Of a stretch of 64,000 nt of DNA, positions 46,531 to 56,751 are shown in pieces. This DNA comes from CAZRHR01 sp964578885 (GTDB taxonomy: Bacteria > Bacteroidota > Bacteroidia > CAIKAF01): the NCBI GenBank assembly GCA_964578885.1, contig CAZOEO010000016.1:8317-72316 (forward strand). Reading direction: 5' to 3'. The position numbers and the translations under genes are program-made. The notes under the pieces are model-generated. The model had not been told where the DNA came from. It did not search any database and saw only the letters and a list, made by a program, of their open reading frames with translations. Each line of letters opens with the position of its first letter. Position 1 is the first letter of the stretch.

Positions 46531-46579
46531 GTGAGGTGGAAAGTAGAATATGGGAAAAAGCGAAAGAAAAAAGAATCCC

Positions 46580-47569
46580 TTAGGAAGGGTCATACGCCCA
46601 TTTTACCCAAACGGCTCCCCAGGTAAATCCGCCACCGAAAGCAGACAAAATAAGGTTATCACCTTTGCGCAATTGGCTTTCGTAATCCCAAAGGCAAAGG
46701 GGTAAGGTACCTGCCGTGGTATTTCCGTACTTTTGGATATTCAGCATCACTTTATCTTCGCCAATACCCATGCGCTGGGCCGTGGCATCAATAATGCGTT
46801 TATTGGCCTGATGCGGAACCAACCATGCGACATCATTGGCCGTGAGACCATTGCGCTCCATAATTTCAGCAGATACTTCGGCCATGTTGGTAACGGCGAA
46901 CTTATAGACGGACTGACCCTCCTGGTATACGAAATGCTCCCTTGCTTCCACCGTTTGGTGAGAAGCAGGTTTTCTGGAGCCGCCCGCTTTTTGGTGCAGA
47001 TATTGGGCGCCAGAACCATCGGAATGAAGGATCGCGTCCATCACACCCACCGATTCTGTAGTAGGTTCCAGCAAAACAGCGCCTGCGCCATCTCCAAAAA
47101 TAATGCAGGTGGCACGGTCCGTATAGTCGATGATAGAAGACATTTTATCAGCACCTACCACCACTACTTTCTTATACTGACCTGATTCAATGAATTTAGC
47201 ACCAGTGACCAGCGCATACATAAAACCGGAACAGGCCGCATTAATGTCGTAACTGAAGGACCGTTTGGCTCCCACTGCATCCGCAATAATGTTGGCCGTT
47301 GCAGGAAACTGCATATCGGGAGTTACTGTGGCACAAATAAGCAGATCAATGTCTTCTGCTTTGGTACCTGTTTTGGCTAAAAGTCCCTTTACAGCTTCTA
47401 TGCCCATAACGGAGGTACCTTGTCCTTCTCCTTTTAGGATGCGTCTTTCCTGAATACCGGTGCGGGATAAAATCCATTCATCGGTCGTATCCACCATGGT
47501 TTCCAGAAGTTTATTGGTGAGGACAAAATCCGGCACATATCCGTAAACTCCTGTAATGGCAGCATTCAT
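46580..47569 (-). CDS. fabH: 3-oxoacyl-ACP synthase III
   Basis: 329 residues. Catalytic triad positions are visible: Cys 113 in NAACSGFMYAL, His 253 in LVPHQANKRI and Asn 283 in YGNTTAGTLPL. It condenses acetyl-CoA with malonyl-ACP to start fatty-acid synthesis. It is last in the pdxA-DUF177-rpmF-plsX-fabH run and overlaps plsX by 4 bp. Confidence 0.95.
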   Translation of the reverse strand: MNAAITGVYGYVPDFVLTNKLLETMVDTTDEWILSRTGIQERRILKGEGQGTSVMGIEAVKGLLAKTGTKAEDIDLLICATVTPDMQFPATANIIADAVGAKRSFSYDINAACSGFMYALVTGAKFIESGQYKKVVVVGADKMSSIIDYTDRATCIIFGDGAGAVLLEPTTESVGVMDAILHSDGSGAQYLHQKAGGSRKPASHQTVEAREHFVYQEGQSVYKFAVTNMAEVSAEIMERNGLTANDVAWLVPHQANKRIIDATAQRMGIGEDKVMLNIQKYGNTTAGTLPLCLWDYESQLRKGDNLILSAFGGGFTWGAVWVKWAYDPS

Positions 47570-48516
47570 ATGGTGAGGGCTTCAATAATTTTTTCCGACA
47601 ACTTATTATAAGCGATGTCGTAAGTCATTTTAATCATGTTTTGTATGGCCAGGGGTGAACTAATGCCGTGACCAACCACAGCAGCTTTTCTCACACCAAG
47701 GATGGGGCTTCCACCATACATCTCGTAATTCAATCTGGAAAAGAAAGGGTCATTTCCCAAACCTCTTTCATGTCCAATATCAAAAAACTTTTCACTGAGT
47801 TTCATCACTACGTTCCCTGTGAATCCCCCGGAAACAATTACCTGCACTTTTTCATCGAAAAGGTCTCGTCCCTCGATATTTCCAACAAAATGCAGACCAG
47901 GTGTTGCGGCCAATAATTTATGACCGGCCACCGTAGTTACATTTCCTTTTTCCGGCTCTTCGCCAATGGATAAAAGGGCTACGGAAGGTTTTTCAATGCC
48001 CAGTATGGTTTTGGCGTAAGTGCTGCCCAGAATAGCGAGATCGACCAGCGTTTCAGGTTTGGTGTCGGCAATGGCGCCAACATCTAACATGATACCGGTT
48101 CCACCATCCAATTTTGGCATTAGGGAAATGAGGCATGGGCGAATATCTTCGCGAATCGCACCACATTTAAACACGGCCCCCACCAACATGGCTCCGGAGT
48201 TTCCGGCAGAACAAAATCCATCAATTTGTCCGGAGGCGAGTAAATCGTATCCAACGGCGATGGAAGATTGTGGCTTTTCGCCAAGGGCCCTCACAGGAGA
48301 GGCCGCCATGTCTATTGTCTCAGGCGCGTGGACGATATGATATGCCTCGGGATTTTCACCTTCCTCTGCAATAAGTTTTCGCAAAGTGGATTCATCTCCC
48401 AGCCAGACCACATCGAAAAGGGAATGCCAGGCCTTTTGGGCAGCAATGGCACCCTTTACGGCAGAATGGGGCGCAAAGTCCCCACCCATGATATCGATCC
48501 CGATTTTCATGGCCAT
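47566..48516 (-). CDS. plsX: Phosphate acyltransferase PlsX
   Basis: 316 residues. Family motifs are IGIDIMGGDFAP at the N-terminus, SAGNSGAMLVGA, ALLSIGEEPEKGN and GFTGNVVMKLSE. PlsX makes acyl-phosphate from acyl-ACP for phospholipid synthesis. The rpmF-plsX-fabH order is widely conserved among bacteria. Confidence 0.95.
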   Translation of the reverse strand: MAMKIGIDIMGGDFAPHSAVKGAIAAQKAWHSLFDVVWLGDESTLRKLIAEEGENPEAYHIVHAPETIDMAASPVRALGEKPQSSIAVGYDLLASGQIDGFCSAGNSGAMLVGAVFKCGAIREDIRPCLISLMPKLDGGTGIMLDVGAIADTKPETLVDLAILGSTYAKTILGIEKPSVALLSIGEEPEKGNVTTVAGHKLLAATPGLHFVGNIEGRDLFDEKVQVIVSGGFTGNVVMKLSEKFFDIGHERGLGNDPFFSRLNYEMYGGSPILGVRKAAVVGHGISSPLAIQNMIKMTYDIAYNKLSEKIIEALTI

Positions 48517-48579
48517 ACAGGCATTTTTTTTCGGTTAATCCAAACGCCACACATCCGTAAGGACGGGCTAAAGTTGAAG

Positions 48580-48771
48580 TTATTCAGCAGATGCTGTATC
48601 AATTATCAACTTTCCGTTGTAATACAATTTACCTTCTACCTCATAGGCGCGGTGTCTGCGGTGAACCGTTCCGGTTTCCTTACAGGTAGACAAGGTGGGC
48701 AAAGAAGCTTTGTAATGCGTACGACGCTTATCTCTGCGTGTTTTGGAAATTTTCCGCTTGGGATGTGCCAT
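48580..48771 (-). CDS. rpmF: 50S ribosomal protein L32
   Basis: 63 residues starting MAHPKRKISKTRRDKRR. The conserved basic N-terminus is followed by HRRHRAYEVEGKLYYNGKLI. Only one cysteine is present, so this is the zinc-free (C-) form. It begins 3 bp after the DUF177 gene stop, the usual pairing. Confidence 0.95.
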   Translation of the reverse strand: MAHPKRKISKTRRDKRRTHYKASLPTLSTCKETGTVHRRHRAYEVEGKLYYNGKLIIDTASAE

Positions 48772-48774
48772 GAC

Positions 48775-49323
48775 TTATTTGTCTTGTTGTTTTAAACCTG
48801 CTAAAATGGCCCAGCGAGGATCGGTTTCATCCTTTTCCTCCTGGGATAATTGTGAATATTTTTCCACGGCCTCCAACATGGAGACGTCACATGGACTTTC
48901 CGAATCGCCAGGGTTTTCACACCTCAGTTGCTCCGGAATGGCCAACATCAGAAGCTCATACACATAAGGAGATAAATCGAATTCATGGGTGGTTCTTGGA
49001 ATCACCACTAAATGATCATCTTCCTCCGCATAAGCTTCTCCCAACCGTACCATCAGTTTAAACTGACCGGTAAGATCTGTTTCCAAAGGAACCAGACACC
49101 TGCCACACGTATTTGCATAGGTGGCTAGATATTGAAAATCAAAAGTAAGCATGTATTCCTCGCGGTGCATGTCTACTTTTACTTTGGCCGAAAAGCCCTC
49201 TTCCTCTTCGTCAAAGGACACACCAAAATGCGCAAAAAAATCGGCATTCACTTCATAATCAAATGAATGAATTCCAACCTTCATGCCCTCGAAGGGGATT
49301 ATATACTCTTCCAGTGGTCGCAA
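48775..49323 (-). CDS. DUF177 (YceD) family protein
   Basis: About 182 residues. The CGRCLVPLETDLTG motif, the acidic middle and the closing DPRWAIL pattern are typical of YceD, linked in E. coli to 23S rRNA accumulation. The frame is open to 49365, but a TATCTTTG promoter element lies inside that extension. Relatives start with a short L-x-x-(F/Y)-x-IPF-x-G segment, so I prefer the TTG at 49323 (MRPLEEYIIPFEG). The gene precedes rpmF as usual. Confidence 0.85.
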   Translation of the reverse strand: MRPLEEYIIPFEGMKVGIHSFDYEVNADFFAHFGVSFDEEEEGFSAKVKVDMHREEYMLTFDFQYLATYANTCGRCLVPLETDLTGQFKLMVRLGEAYAEEDDHLVVIPRTTHEFDLSPYVYELLMLAIPEQLRCENPGDSESPCDVSMLEAVEKYSQLSQEEKDETDPRWAILAGLKQQDK

Positions 49324-49343
49324 TGCCTTTAGAAAATGGAGCG

Positions 49344-49351
49344 CAAAGATA
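49344..49351 (-). promoter_or_regulatory. -7 element TATCTTTG
   Basis: An exact TAnnTTTG match on the minus strand, 20 nt before the proposed TTG start of the DUF177 gene. This gives the DUF177-rpmF-plsX-fabH part its own promoter in addition to that of pdxA. Confidence 0.55.
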
Positions 49352-49383
49352 CAATTTCCACCCAATAATGCAAATGCCCTGTC

Positions 49384-50463
<1,080 letters not shown>

Positions 50464-50467
50464 ACCA

Positions 50468-50475
50468 CAAAAGTA
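50468..50475 (-). promoter_or_regulatory. -7 element TACTTTTG, 4 nt before the pdxA ATG
   Basis: An exact TAnnTTTG match on the minus strand followed by TGGT and ATG. It implies a leaderless or nearly leaderless pdxA mRNA. Confidence 0.6.
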
Positions 50476-50582
50476 CATCAAAAAGCCAAAGCGCAGTGGG
50501 CGATTTACAACAGAAATCCCTGTCTTACAAAAACGTGTAATGTTTTAATGAAATTTAGTGAAATCCATGAACTGGTAGCATG

Positions 50583-50590
50583 TATCTTTG
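50583..50590 (+). promoter_or_regulatory. -7 element TATCTTTG upstream of cdd
   Basis: An exact TAnnTTTG match 26 nt before the cdd ATG at 50617. Its position argues against the longer upstream frame being translated. Confidence 0.6.
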
Positions 50591-50616
50591 CCTCCCTTTA
50601 CTCAGAGGGAAAGCCT

Positions 50617-51093
50617 ATGAAAAAACTGGAACTTTCACTCCAACTCTGGCAAATTCACAAAGATGAGCTAGATGAAACCAGGAAAAAACTGGTAGCCGCT
50701 GCGCAGGAAGCAGCTAAAAGAGCATACGCGCCCTACTCGACTTTTCATGTAGGAGCGGCTGTACTGCTGGCCAATGGAGAAATCATTTCTGCCTCGAATC
50801 AGGAAAATGCCGCTTATCCTTCTGGATTGTGTGCCGAGCGCGTGGCGTTGTTTTTTGCAGGTTCGCAATACCCTGGTGTGGCGGTAGAAAAATTAGTGAT
50901 TGTGGTGATTTCTGATTTAAAAACTCCCAATACTATTTTCGCGCCATGCGGTGCTTGTCGCCAAGTAATCAGCGAGACACAGAACCGGCAAGATATCCCC
51001 ATGGAGATCCTGTTTGAAGGTCCGGACGATTACTTTACGCTGGCCGACAGCATTCAACAAATCATGCCTTTCACTTTTCGGTTGAATAAATAA
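50617..51093 (+). CDS. cdd: Cytidine deaminase
   Basis: 158 residues. The zinc site is LCAERVAL (Cys 72, Glu 74) plus PCGACRQVI (Cys 111 and 114), the three-cysteine tetrameric class. YAPYSTFHVGAAVL is the substrate-binding N-terminal motif. It deaminates (deoxy)cytidine to (deoxy)uridine in pyrimidine salvage. The frame is open upstream to 50452, but homology and the promoter at 50583 put the start at ATG 50617. Confidence 0.93.
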   Translation: MKKLELSLQLWQIHKDELDETRKKLVAAAQEAAKRAYAPYSTFHVGAAVLLANGEIISASNQENAAYPSGLCAERVALFFAGSQYPGVAVEKLVIVVISDLKTPNTIFAPCGACRQVISETQNRQDIPMEILFEGPDDYFTLADSIQQIMPFTFRLNK

Positions 51094-51113
51094 GAATCTT
51101 GAAAGGTTTATTC

Positions 51114-51121
51114 TAAATTTG
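51114..51121 (+). promoter_or_regulatory. -7 element TAAATTTG
   Basis: An exact TAnnTTTG match 19 nt upstream of the pdhA ATG. Confidence 0.6.
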
Positions 51122-51140
51122 CCCTACAAATCGCAAGAAT

Positions 51141-52157
51141 ATGGCGAAAAAAACCAAAAAATACGAGACAAAATTTTCCGCGGAACAGTGGCGTAAGTGG
51201 TATGAGGATATGCTTTTTTGGCGTAGAATCGAAGAAAAAGCCGGCATGGTGTATACCATGGGTAAAATCCGTGGATTTCTCCATTTATATATTGGACAAG
51301 AAGCACTTGTGGCCGGCGCATGTGCAGCTATTCGCCCGGATGACAATATGATTACCGCTTATCGGAACCATATTCATCCTTTGGGAAAAGGCATGGACCC
51401 CAAAACCATGATGGCCGAACTATACGGTAAAAGCACGGGCTGTTCCAAAGGTATGGGAGGCTCCATGCACATGTTTTCCAAAGAACATCGCTTCTTTGGT
51501 GGACATGGTATCGTGGGCGGACAAATTCCATTGGGAGCGGGACTTGCTTTTGCAGATAAATACGCAGGAACAGATCGTGTAACCATTTGTTACATGGGCG
51601 ATGGGGCCGTTCGTCAAGGTGCTTTTCATGAAACCTTAAACCTCGCCATGCTATGGAAATTACCTGTGATTTTCGTGATCGAAAATAACATGTATGCCAT
51701 GGGAACTTCTGTGGAAAGAACGTCTAATGTAACCGATCTTTATAAATTGGGAAGTGGTTTCGAAATGCCATCTTTCCAAGTAGATGGGATGAAATGCGAC
51801 GCGGTGTATGACGCAACAGAAGAAGCAGTTGCCCGTGCCCGCCGTGGAGATGGCCCAACCCTTCTGGAAATTAGAACGTATCGATACAAAGGACACTCCA
51901 TGAGCGATCCGCAAAAATATCGCACCAAAGAAGAAGTGGACCAATTCAAGTCTGAAGACCCGATTCTTCATGCCTTGCACGTATTACAATCCAACGATTG
52001 GATTACGGATGCAGAGATAGAAGCTATCGACGAAAAGGTGAAACAAATGGTAGATGAGTGTGTTGACTTCGCAGAAAATAGCCCATTCCCTGAGCCTGAA
52101 GATCTTTGGAAGTATGTCTACGCGCAAGAAGACTATCCTTTTATCAAGGAATATTAA
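51141..52157 (+). CDS. pdhA: Pyruvate dehydrogenase E1 component alpha subunit
   Basis: 338 residues. It carries the TPP motif GDGAVRQGAFHETLNLA (GDG about 153-155) ending with ENNMYAMG, the KGMGGSMH region and the YRYKGHSMSDP loop. With E1-beta it decarboxylates pyruvate and passes acetyl to lipoyl-E2. The gene for E2 follows after 20 bp; E1-beta is not adjacent, a common Bacteroidota arrangement. Confidence 0.94.
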   Translation: MAKKTKKYETKFSAEQWRKWYEDMLFWRRIEEKAGMVYTMGKIRGFLHLYIGQEALVAGACAAIRPDDNMITAYRNHIHPLGKGMDPKTMMAELYGKSTGCSKGMGGSMHMFSKEHRFFGGHGIVGGQIPLGAGLAFADKYAGTDRVTICYMGDGAVRQGAFHETLNLAMLWKLPVIFVIENNMYAMGTSVERTSNVTDLYKLGSGFEMPSFQVDGMKCDAVYDATEEAVARARRGDGPTLLEIRTYRYKGHSMSDPQKYRTKEEVDQFKSEDPILHALHVLQSNDWITDAEIEAIDEKVKQMVDECVDFAENSPFPEPEDLWKYVYAQEDYPFIKEY

Positions 52158-52177
52158 TTTAGAAAATAGTACACCAC

Positions 52178-53419
52178 ATGGCAGAAATAGTTCGGATGCC
52201 CAAGTTGAGCGACACCATGACCGATGGTGTGGTAGCCGCCTGGCATAAAAACGTTGGAGATAAAGTAAAAGCCGGAGACCTGTTGGCCGAAATCGAAACC
52301 GATAAAGCCACCATGGAATTTGAAAGCTTTCAGGAAGGTGTGTTACTACATATTGGTGTTTCTGCTGGTGCATCAGCGCCTGTAGACTCCATTTTAGCCA
52401 TTTTGGGCAAAGCGGGAGAAGATATTTCCGGACTTTTATCTGGTCAATCTGCAGCGCCCAAATCGGCACCCGTTCAGGCCGAATCTGAAAAAATGCCAGC
52501 GGGAGAAACAACTGCTACCCTTGCTTCTCCTTCCGCCGCAGCTTCTGTAAACTCGGAAGATGGACGCATCAAAGCTTCCCCTTTGGCCCGCAACATGGCT
52601 AAAGATAAAGGAATTGATCTCCAGAGCATTCAAGGAAGTGGAGATGGTGGACGCATTGTGAAAAAAGACATTGAAAACGCAGCAGTTTCTACTCCAGGCA
52701 AGACGTTTGCGAATGCAGCTGTTCCGTTAATGTCCGGCGAAGCATTTTCAGAAGTACCTGTAAGTCAAATGCGTAAAACCATTGCACGCAGACTAGCGGA
52801 ATCTAAATTTTCAGCGCCTCACTTCTATCTCACCATGGACATCGACATGGGAGAAGCGGTTCGTGTACGCAAGGCCATGAATGAGGCCATGGGTACTAAA
52901 ATTTCTTTCAACGACATGGTGATCAAAGCGGTTTCCATGGCTTTGAAAAAGCATCCTGCTGTAAATAGCAGCTGGCTTGGAGATAAAATCAGAACCAACT
53001 ACCAGGTACATATTGGCGTTGCTGTTGCCGTTCCAGACGGATTGGTCGTACCTGTGGTTCGCCATGCAGATCTAAAAACCCTGAGTCAGATTTCAGAAGA
53101 AGTGCGGTCATACGCCTCTAAAGCCAAGGATAAAAAAATCCTTCCTGAAGATATGCAAGGCAACACCTTCTCGATTTCCAATCTCGGCATGTTTGGAATT
53201 GAAGAATTCACCGCAATCATTAACCCGCCTGATGCATGTATTTTAGCAGTTGGCGCAATTCGTGAAGAAGCTGTGGTGAAAAATGGACAAGTGGTACCAG
53301 GTCATCGCATGAAAGTGACTTTAAGCTGTGATCACAGAGTGGTAGATGGCGCTTCTGGCTCTGCTTTCTTACAAACTCTTCGGATGATGTTGGAACAACC
53401 CGTGACCATGCTCGCATGA
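52178..53419 (+). CDS. pdhC: Pyruvate dehydrogenase E2, dihydrolipoamide acetyltransferase
   Basis: 413 residues in three parts. One lipoyl domain has EIETDKATMEFES (lipoyl Lys about 43). After an Ala/Ser/Pro-rich linker comes a subunit-binding domain (KASPLARNMAKDKGIDL...GSGDGGRIVKKDI). The catalytic domain ends with the active-site DHRVVDGASGS. It forms the core of the PDH complex. It overlaps tatA by 4 bp. Confidence 0.94.
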   Translation: MAEIVRMPKLSDTMTDGVVAAWHKNVGDKVKAGDLLAEIETDKATMEFESFQEGVLLHIGVSAGASAPVDSILAILGKAGEDISGLLSGQSAAPKSAPVQAESEKMPAGETTATLASPSAAASVNSEDGRIKASPLARNMAKDKGIDLQSIQGSGDGGRIVKKDIENAAVSTPGKTFANAAVPLMSGEAFSEVPVSQMRKTIARRLAESKFSAPHFYLTMDIDMGEAVRVRKAMNEAMGTKISFNDMVIKAVSMALKKHPAVNSSWLGDKIRTNYQVHIGVAVAVPDGLVVPVVRHADLKTLSQISEEVRSYASKAKDKKILPEDMQGNTFSISNLGMFGIEEFTAIINPPDACILAVGAIREEAVVKNGQVVPGHRMKVTLSCDHRVVDGASGSAFLQTLRMMLEQPVTMLA

Positions 53420-53817
53420 AGTTAGTACTCCTCTTCGATATTAGCGGAGGAGAGTTTCTGCTCATCGCAGTTGTAATCCTTATGCTATTTGGTTCCAAAT
53501 CGATTCCAGAATTGGCCAGAGGCTTGGGAAGAGGAATGCGTGAGTTTCGCGACGCCACCAATCAAATCAAAAGAGAAATCTCTGATTCCGGGGAAAAAAT
53601 CAAACAAGATTTAAACCCCGGTATTCCCACTTCAGTGGATCAATGGATCGAAGAATCTGACCGACCGGTGATAAGACCAGTTGCACCACCAGTGAGCCCT
53701 GCACCGAAACCAGTAGCTACGGACTTGGATACTACAAGCCAGACTCCTTCTGGGGATGTAACAAATGAAGAAGGGAAAAAAGAAAATCCGCATCAACCAA
53801 CGGATACAAAACATTAA
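53416..53817 (+). CDS. Twin-arginine translocase TatA/TatE-like subunit
   Basis: 133 residues. A short N-terminal helix (GGEFLLIAVVILMLFGSKSIPELARGLGRGMREF) shows the hydrophobic-hinge-amphipathic pattern of TatA. A long charged and Pro-rich cytosolic tail, about 60 residues longer than usual, follows. The ATG overlaps the pdhC stop. No tatC is nearby. Confidence 0.87.
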   Translation: MKLVLLFDISGGEFLLIAVVILMLFGSKSIPELARGLGRGMREFRDATNQIKREISDSGEKIKQDLNPGIPTSVDQWIEESDRPVIRPVAPPVSPAPKPVATDLDTTSQTPSGDVTNEEGKKENPHQPTDTKH

Positions 53818-53847
53818 AAAGACGAGCCTCAAGGGCTCGTCTTTTTT
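53816..53847 (+). terminator. Rho-independent terminator of the pdhA-pdhC-tatA unit
   Basis: Arms AAAAAGACGAGCC and GGCTCGTCTTTTT with a small loop, ending in a T run, directly after the tatA stop. Confidence 0.92.
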
Positions 53848-53848
53848 T

Positions 53849-54278
53849 ATACTATTGATTAGCACTGGCGGTCCACAACCTGGATTTCTGCCACGTACAT
53901 TCATCCCCATCTCATTCATCTGAAGTGCCGAAAGGAATTCATTGGCGAGTTTAACTGGTTAAAACCGCCTGGCAAGACCATGGTGCAACACGGAATAAAA
54001 TAGACCCTGAACCACCGCCACTTTTGATTATTCCAGAAGTTGACGCAACACGTGGACGTATCCTTTTCCCAGCCGATTTTAATCGTTTATAAACGGATAA
54101 TCTCCGAATAATGGCTGTCGGAGGTCGTAACTTGTCCGCGGGGAGGGGCGGGTGAATACCCCGAATTTTGAACCCCAAAAATCCATTCCACAGGTAATCA
54201 CAAGTAGGTTATTCTACAAAGAAATTTGGAAACAGCAAAAGGTCGGATTTCCTCCTTTTTCTTCGAAGTAAGAAAATG
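53849..54278. other. Intergenic region, possible gene remnant
   Basis: This 430-bp stretch has no complete gene. The minus strand is open for about 75 codons (53951-54178) with a basic, proline-containing reading, and a further protein-like stretch reads toward 53850 in another frame (MNEMGMNVRGRNPGC). I recognise no family. It may be a remnant or an unknown small gene. Confidence 0.35.
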
Positions 54279-55949
54279 CTATGGACAAATACGCTGAATA
54301 ACTACTGTTCCGTGTCCAGATTGAGTTCCGGACGCGTTGGATGGATTGGTTCCATTGTTATAGCTGCCGCCGCCACCGCCGCCATAAGAATCGCCATCTC
54401 CACCGCCGCCGGACCATCCGCCGCCGCCAGCTGCACGATGGCCCACACCCGCTCCGCCGCCGAAACCGCCCTCTACTCCATTGGTTCCGGGATCTGCCGG
54501 ACCACCTAGACCACCATTGAGAAAACTAAATCCTTTAATATTAGGCGATGAGCCACCACAATTTTCTCCACCATTGGTATAAAATCCTCCACCACCTGCA
54601 CCGTATGAACAACTTGTTCCACTTCCACCCGGACTCGATTGGGTTCCGGCCGAACCATTTTGTCCGCCGCCGCCGCCACCGCCATTGATTCCCCCCTGTC
54701 CAGAACTAAAGCCAGAGGCCGTTCCATTCAACGAAGTCGATCCGGGTAATCCATTCTGCGAAGCGCCACCACCACCCCCTCCGCCGGCTACAATCAGCGG
54801 CGTATTGTCGTTGAGGGTGACAAAACTTCCTCCACCACCTGCTCCGGCCTCATTGCTACTTCCGACACGGCTTCCACCCTGCTGACCAACCAAAATTTTA
54901 ATTACAGATCCGGCAGTGAGCGTAAAGTCACCGCGCATGGAAGCACCTAATCCGCCGGTTCGGCCACCACCATTTCCCCCTTGAGCTCCGTTGACTGTGA
55001 TACGATACGTTCCGGTTGCGGGAACGGTCCACAACTGTATGCCGGAGGACACGGATACAACACCCGAACCATACGCAGTATTGCACTGAGACTGGGAAGG
55101 TCCATTTCTTCCGGAAGCGCCACAATTGGTAAAGGTCCAGCTTTGAGGAGCACAATTGGACACGGTTACATTTTGCGTAGAAGTTGTGGTACAACCGGCA
55201 CCATCAATTACCGTAAGGCCAACCGCATAAGTACCTGGTGAAGTCCAGGTAACCAATGGATTGGCAGCCACCGAGCTCGCAGGAGTTCCGCCGGCAAATG
55301 TCCACGCGTAGGTAACGCCCGGCTGCGCAGGCGTAAAACTTGCAGGATTATTGGTCACTACAGTGGAAGGATTAACTGAAAAAGAAGCAGATGGCGGGCT
55401 TACAGCCATCGTAAAGGAAAAGTCTGAAGAGGAACCACAGCCATTTACGGCAGCAACCTGAATGGTGCGGTTACCCGGGTTAGCACTCAAATGAACAGTT
55501 ATGCTGTTGGTCCCTTGCCCCTGAACCAAGGTATCCTGCCCGGAAATAGTCCACTGATAGCTCGTAGCACCGGCCACCGGAGTCACCGAAAAAATTAGAT
55601 TTCCGGAGCCGGGGCAAGCCGCAAGCGGTCCCGTGATCTGTGAAGGAACGGGTGGCGGATTGGTACAATTGCAGCGTAAAGTCCCCCAACCGGAAGGAAA
55701 ATAAGATTCTACACATTCTGTCGTTAAGTTATAAATAACCAATCCGATAGAAGGAGTCCCCAATTGATTTCTTTGGGCCGTCGTAAGTCTGGGTAATAAA
55801 AATCCTCCCTGGGAACCCGACACTTCCAACGTTGCTGTGGGATGTGGCGGCTGATTCGAGCCGATGTTTACCCCTTGTCCATTCAGGCCAATGCCAAAGT
55901 ATCCCATGCCTAAAACGAACATCCAAACCCGATAAATTGCTTTCATCAT
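54279..55949 (-). CDS. Exported PKD-domain protein with ALK-like glycine-rich region
   Basis: 556 residues with a signal peptide (about 1-25). An N-terminal part, HPTATLEVSGSQGGFLLPRLT, is the usual opening of Bacteroidota tail-fibre-like surface proteins. Two PKD/Ig-like domains follow (about 105-270; TYAWTFAGG), then a domain opening with SWTFTNCGASGRNGP. The last 230 residues are extremely Gly-rich, with VAGGGGGGGAS and GGGGGSYNNG runs, like the glycine-rich domain of ALK/LTK-type proteins (Pfam Gly_rich). No T9SS sorting domain is seen at the end (VVIQRICP). A surface or matrix role is inferred. Confidence 0.82.
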   Translation of the reverse strand: MMKAIYRVWMFVLGMGYFGIGLNGQGVNIGSNQPPHPTATLEVSGSQGGFLLPRLTTAQRNQLGTPSIGLVIYNLTTECVESYFPSGWGTLRCNCTNPPPVPSQITGPLAACPGSGNLIFSVTPVAGATSYQWTISGQDTLVQGQGTNSITVHLSANPGNRTIQVAAVNGCGSSSDFSFTMAVSPPSASFSVNPSTVVTNNPASFTPAQPGVTYAWTFAGGTPASSVAANPLVTWTSPGTYAVGLTVIDGAGCTTTSTQNVTVSNCAPQSWTFTNCGASGRNGPSQSQCNTAYGSGVVSVSSGIQLWTVPATGTYRITVNGAQGGNGGGRTGGLGASMRGDFTLTAGSVIKILVGQQGGSRVGSSNEAGAGGGGSFVTLNDNTPLIVAGGGGGGGASQNGLPGSTSLNGTASGFSSGQGGINGGGGGGGQNGSAGTQSSPGGSGTSCSYGAGGGGFYTNGGENCGGSSPNIKGFSFLNGGLGGPADPGTNGVEGGFGGGAGVGHRAAGGGGWSGGGGDGDSYGGGGGGSYNNGTNPSNASGTQSGHGTVVIQRICP

Positions 55950-56009
55950 TTAAAAAAATTCACTTTACCCACTCCTTCAAAAGTAAGATAAATGTAAATT
56001 TTATATGTA

Positions 56010-56462
56010 ATGAGTCGACAAAAACTTTCAGAAACCCTAAACAAATGGCCGGAGATCCCAATAGGTTCAAGAATTATTTTTAACATTGGCCTCAGTCTGC
56101 GTCACCTTATGGGTCAACGATTCTCACTTGCGTTCAACTTGAAGCTACAAAAACTTGTGGCCACATGGCTATTCCGAACCCTCATTTGGTGGTTTACCGC
56201 ATGGTATGTGCCGAAAGTGGGATTCGAAATGATTTGGTTTGCTGCGATTCCGGCGGGAATTAGCCTGTTGATTTGGCCCGCCAAAGTTCGGCTAAAAGAA
56301 GTTGGATTATGGCGCTGGTTGCTCATGGGACTTCTTGCAACGGCTGTTTTTGGAGGACAAAGTATGCTCATGGAACTACATCTCACACCATTTTTTCTCA
56401 TCGCGGGCAGTGTCCTTACCGCGGTGCTGGTTTGTTTGAAAACCACCTACTTTTCGTATTAA
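56010..56462 (+). CDS. Small hypothetical membrane protein
   Basis: 150 residues. A polar N-terminal 45 residues is followed by about four hydrophobic helices (TLIWWFTAWYV, MIWFAAIPAGISLLIWP, WLLMGLLATAVFGG, FFLIAGSVLTAVLVC). The pattern resembles CPBP-like or YrhP-like small membrane proteins, but no catalytic EExxR is present. Isolated gene; function unknown. Confidence 0.6.
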   Translation: MSRQKLSETLNKWPEIPIGSRIIFNIGLSLRHLMGQRFSLAFNLKLQKLVATWLFRTLIWWFTAWYVPKVGFEMIWFAAIPAGISLLIWPAKVRLKEVGLWRWLLMGLLATAVFGGQSMLMELHLTPFFLIAGSVLTAVLVCLKTTYFSY

Positions 56463-56480
56463 ACTGAAATGGTAATTTTG

Positions 56481-56511
56481 AAATAATAATATGATTATCA
56501 ATTTATTATTT
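56481..56511 (+). terminator. AT-only hairpin after the small membrane protein
   Basis: Arms AAATAATAA and TTATTATTT around TATGATTATCAAT, followed by TTAAAA. It is A/T-only and therefore weak. It could serve as a terminator for 56010-56462. Confidence 0.4.
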
Positions 56512-56751
56512 TAAAAAACAGGATTTTTTATTTGATTTCAAACACATCGTCTGCGCACATCTATTACCCTTTTTCATTCTTTATCCAATTTCAATGGAAT
56601 GAAGTCCAGCGAATTGTCGTAAGAAGCTGGTTATAAGAGCATAAAAATCGGAGGCGAGGGTTAAAGGCAAAATGGGGCATTCATTTGCAATTGTTTCCGG
56701 CACAAAATGAAAAGCAACATAGGTGAAGAGAAAAATATGTACATTTCTCCC

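Noticed and set aside
54279..55949. Plus-strand proline/alanine-rich open frames opposite the Gly-rich gene
   Set aside because: They are the complement of Gly-rich codons, and the minus-strand frame has a signal peptide and PKD domains.
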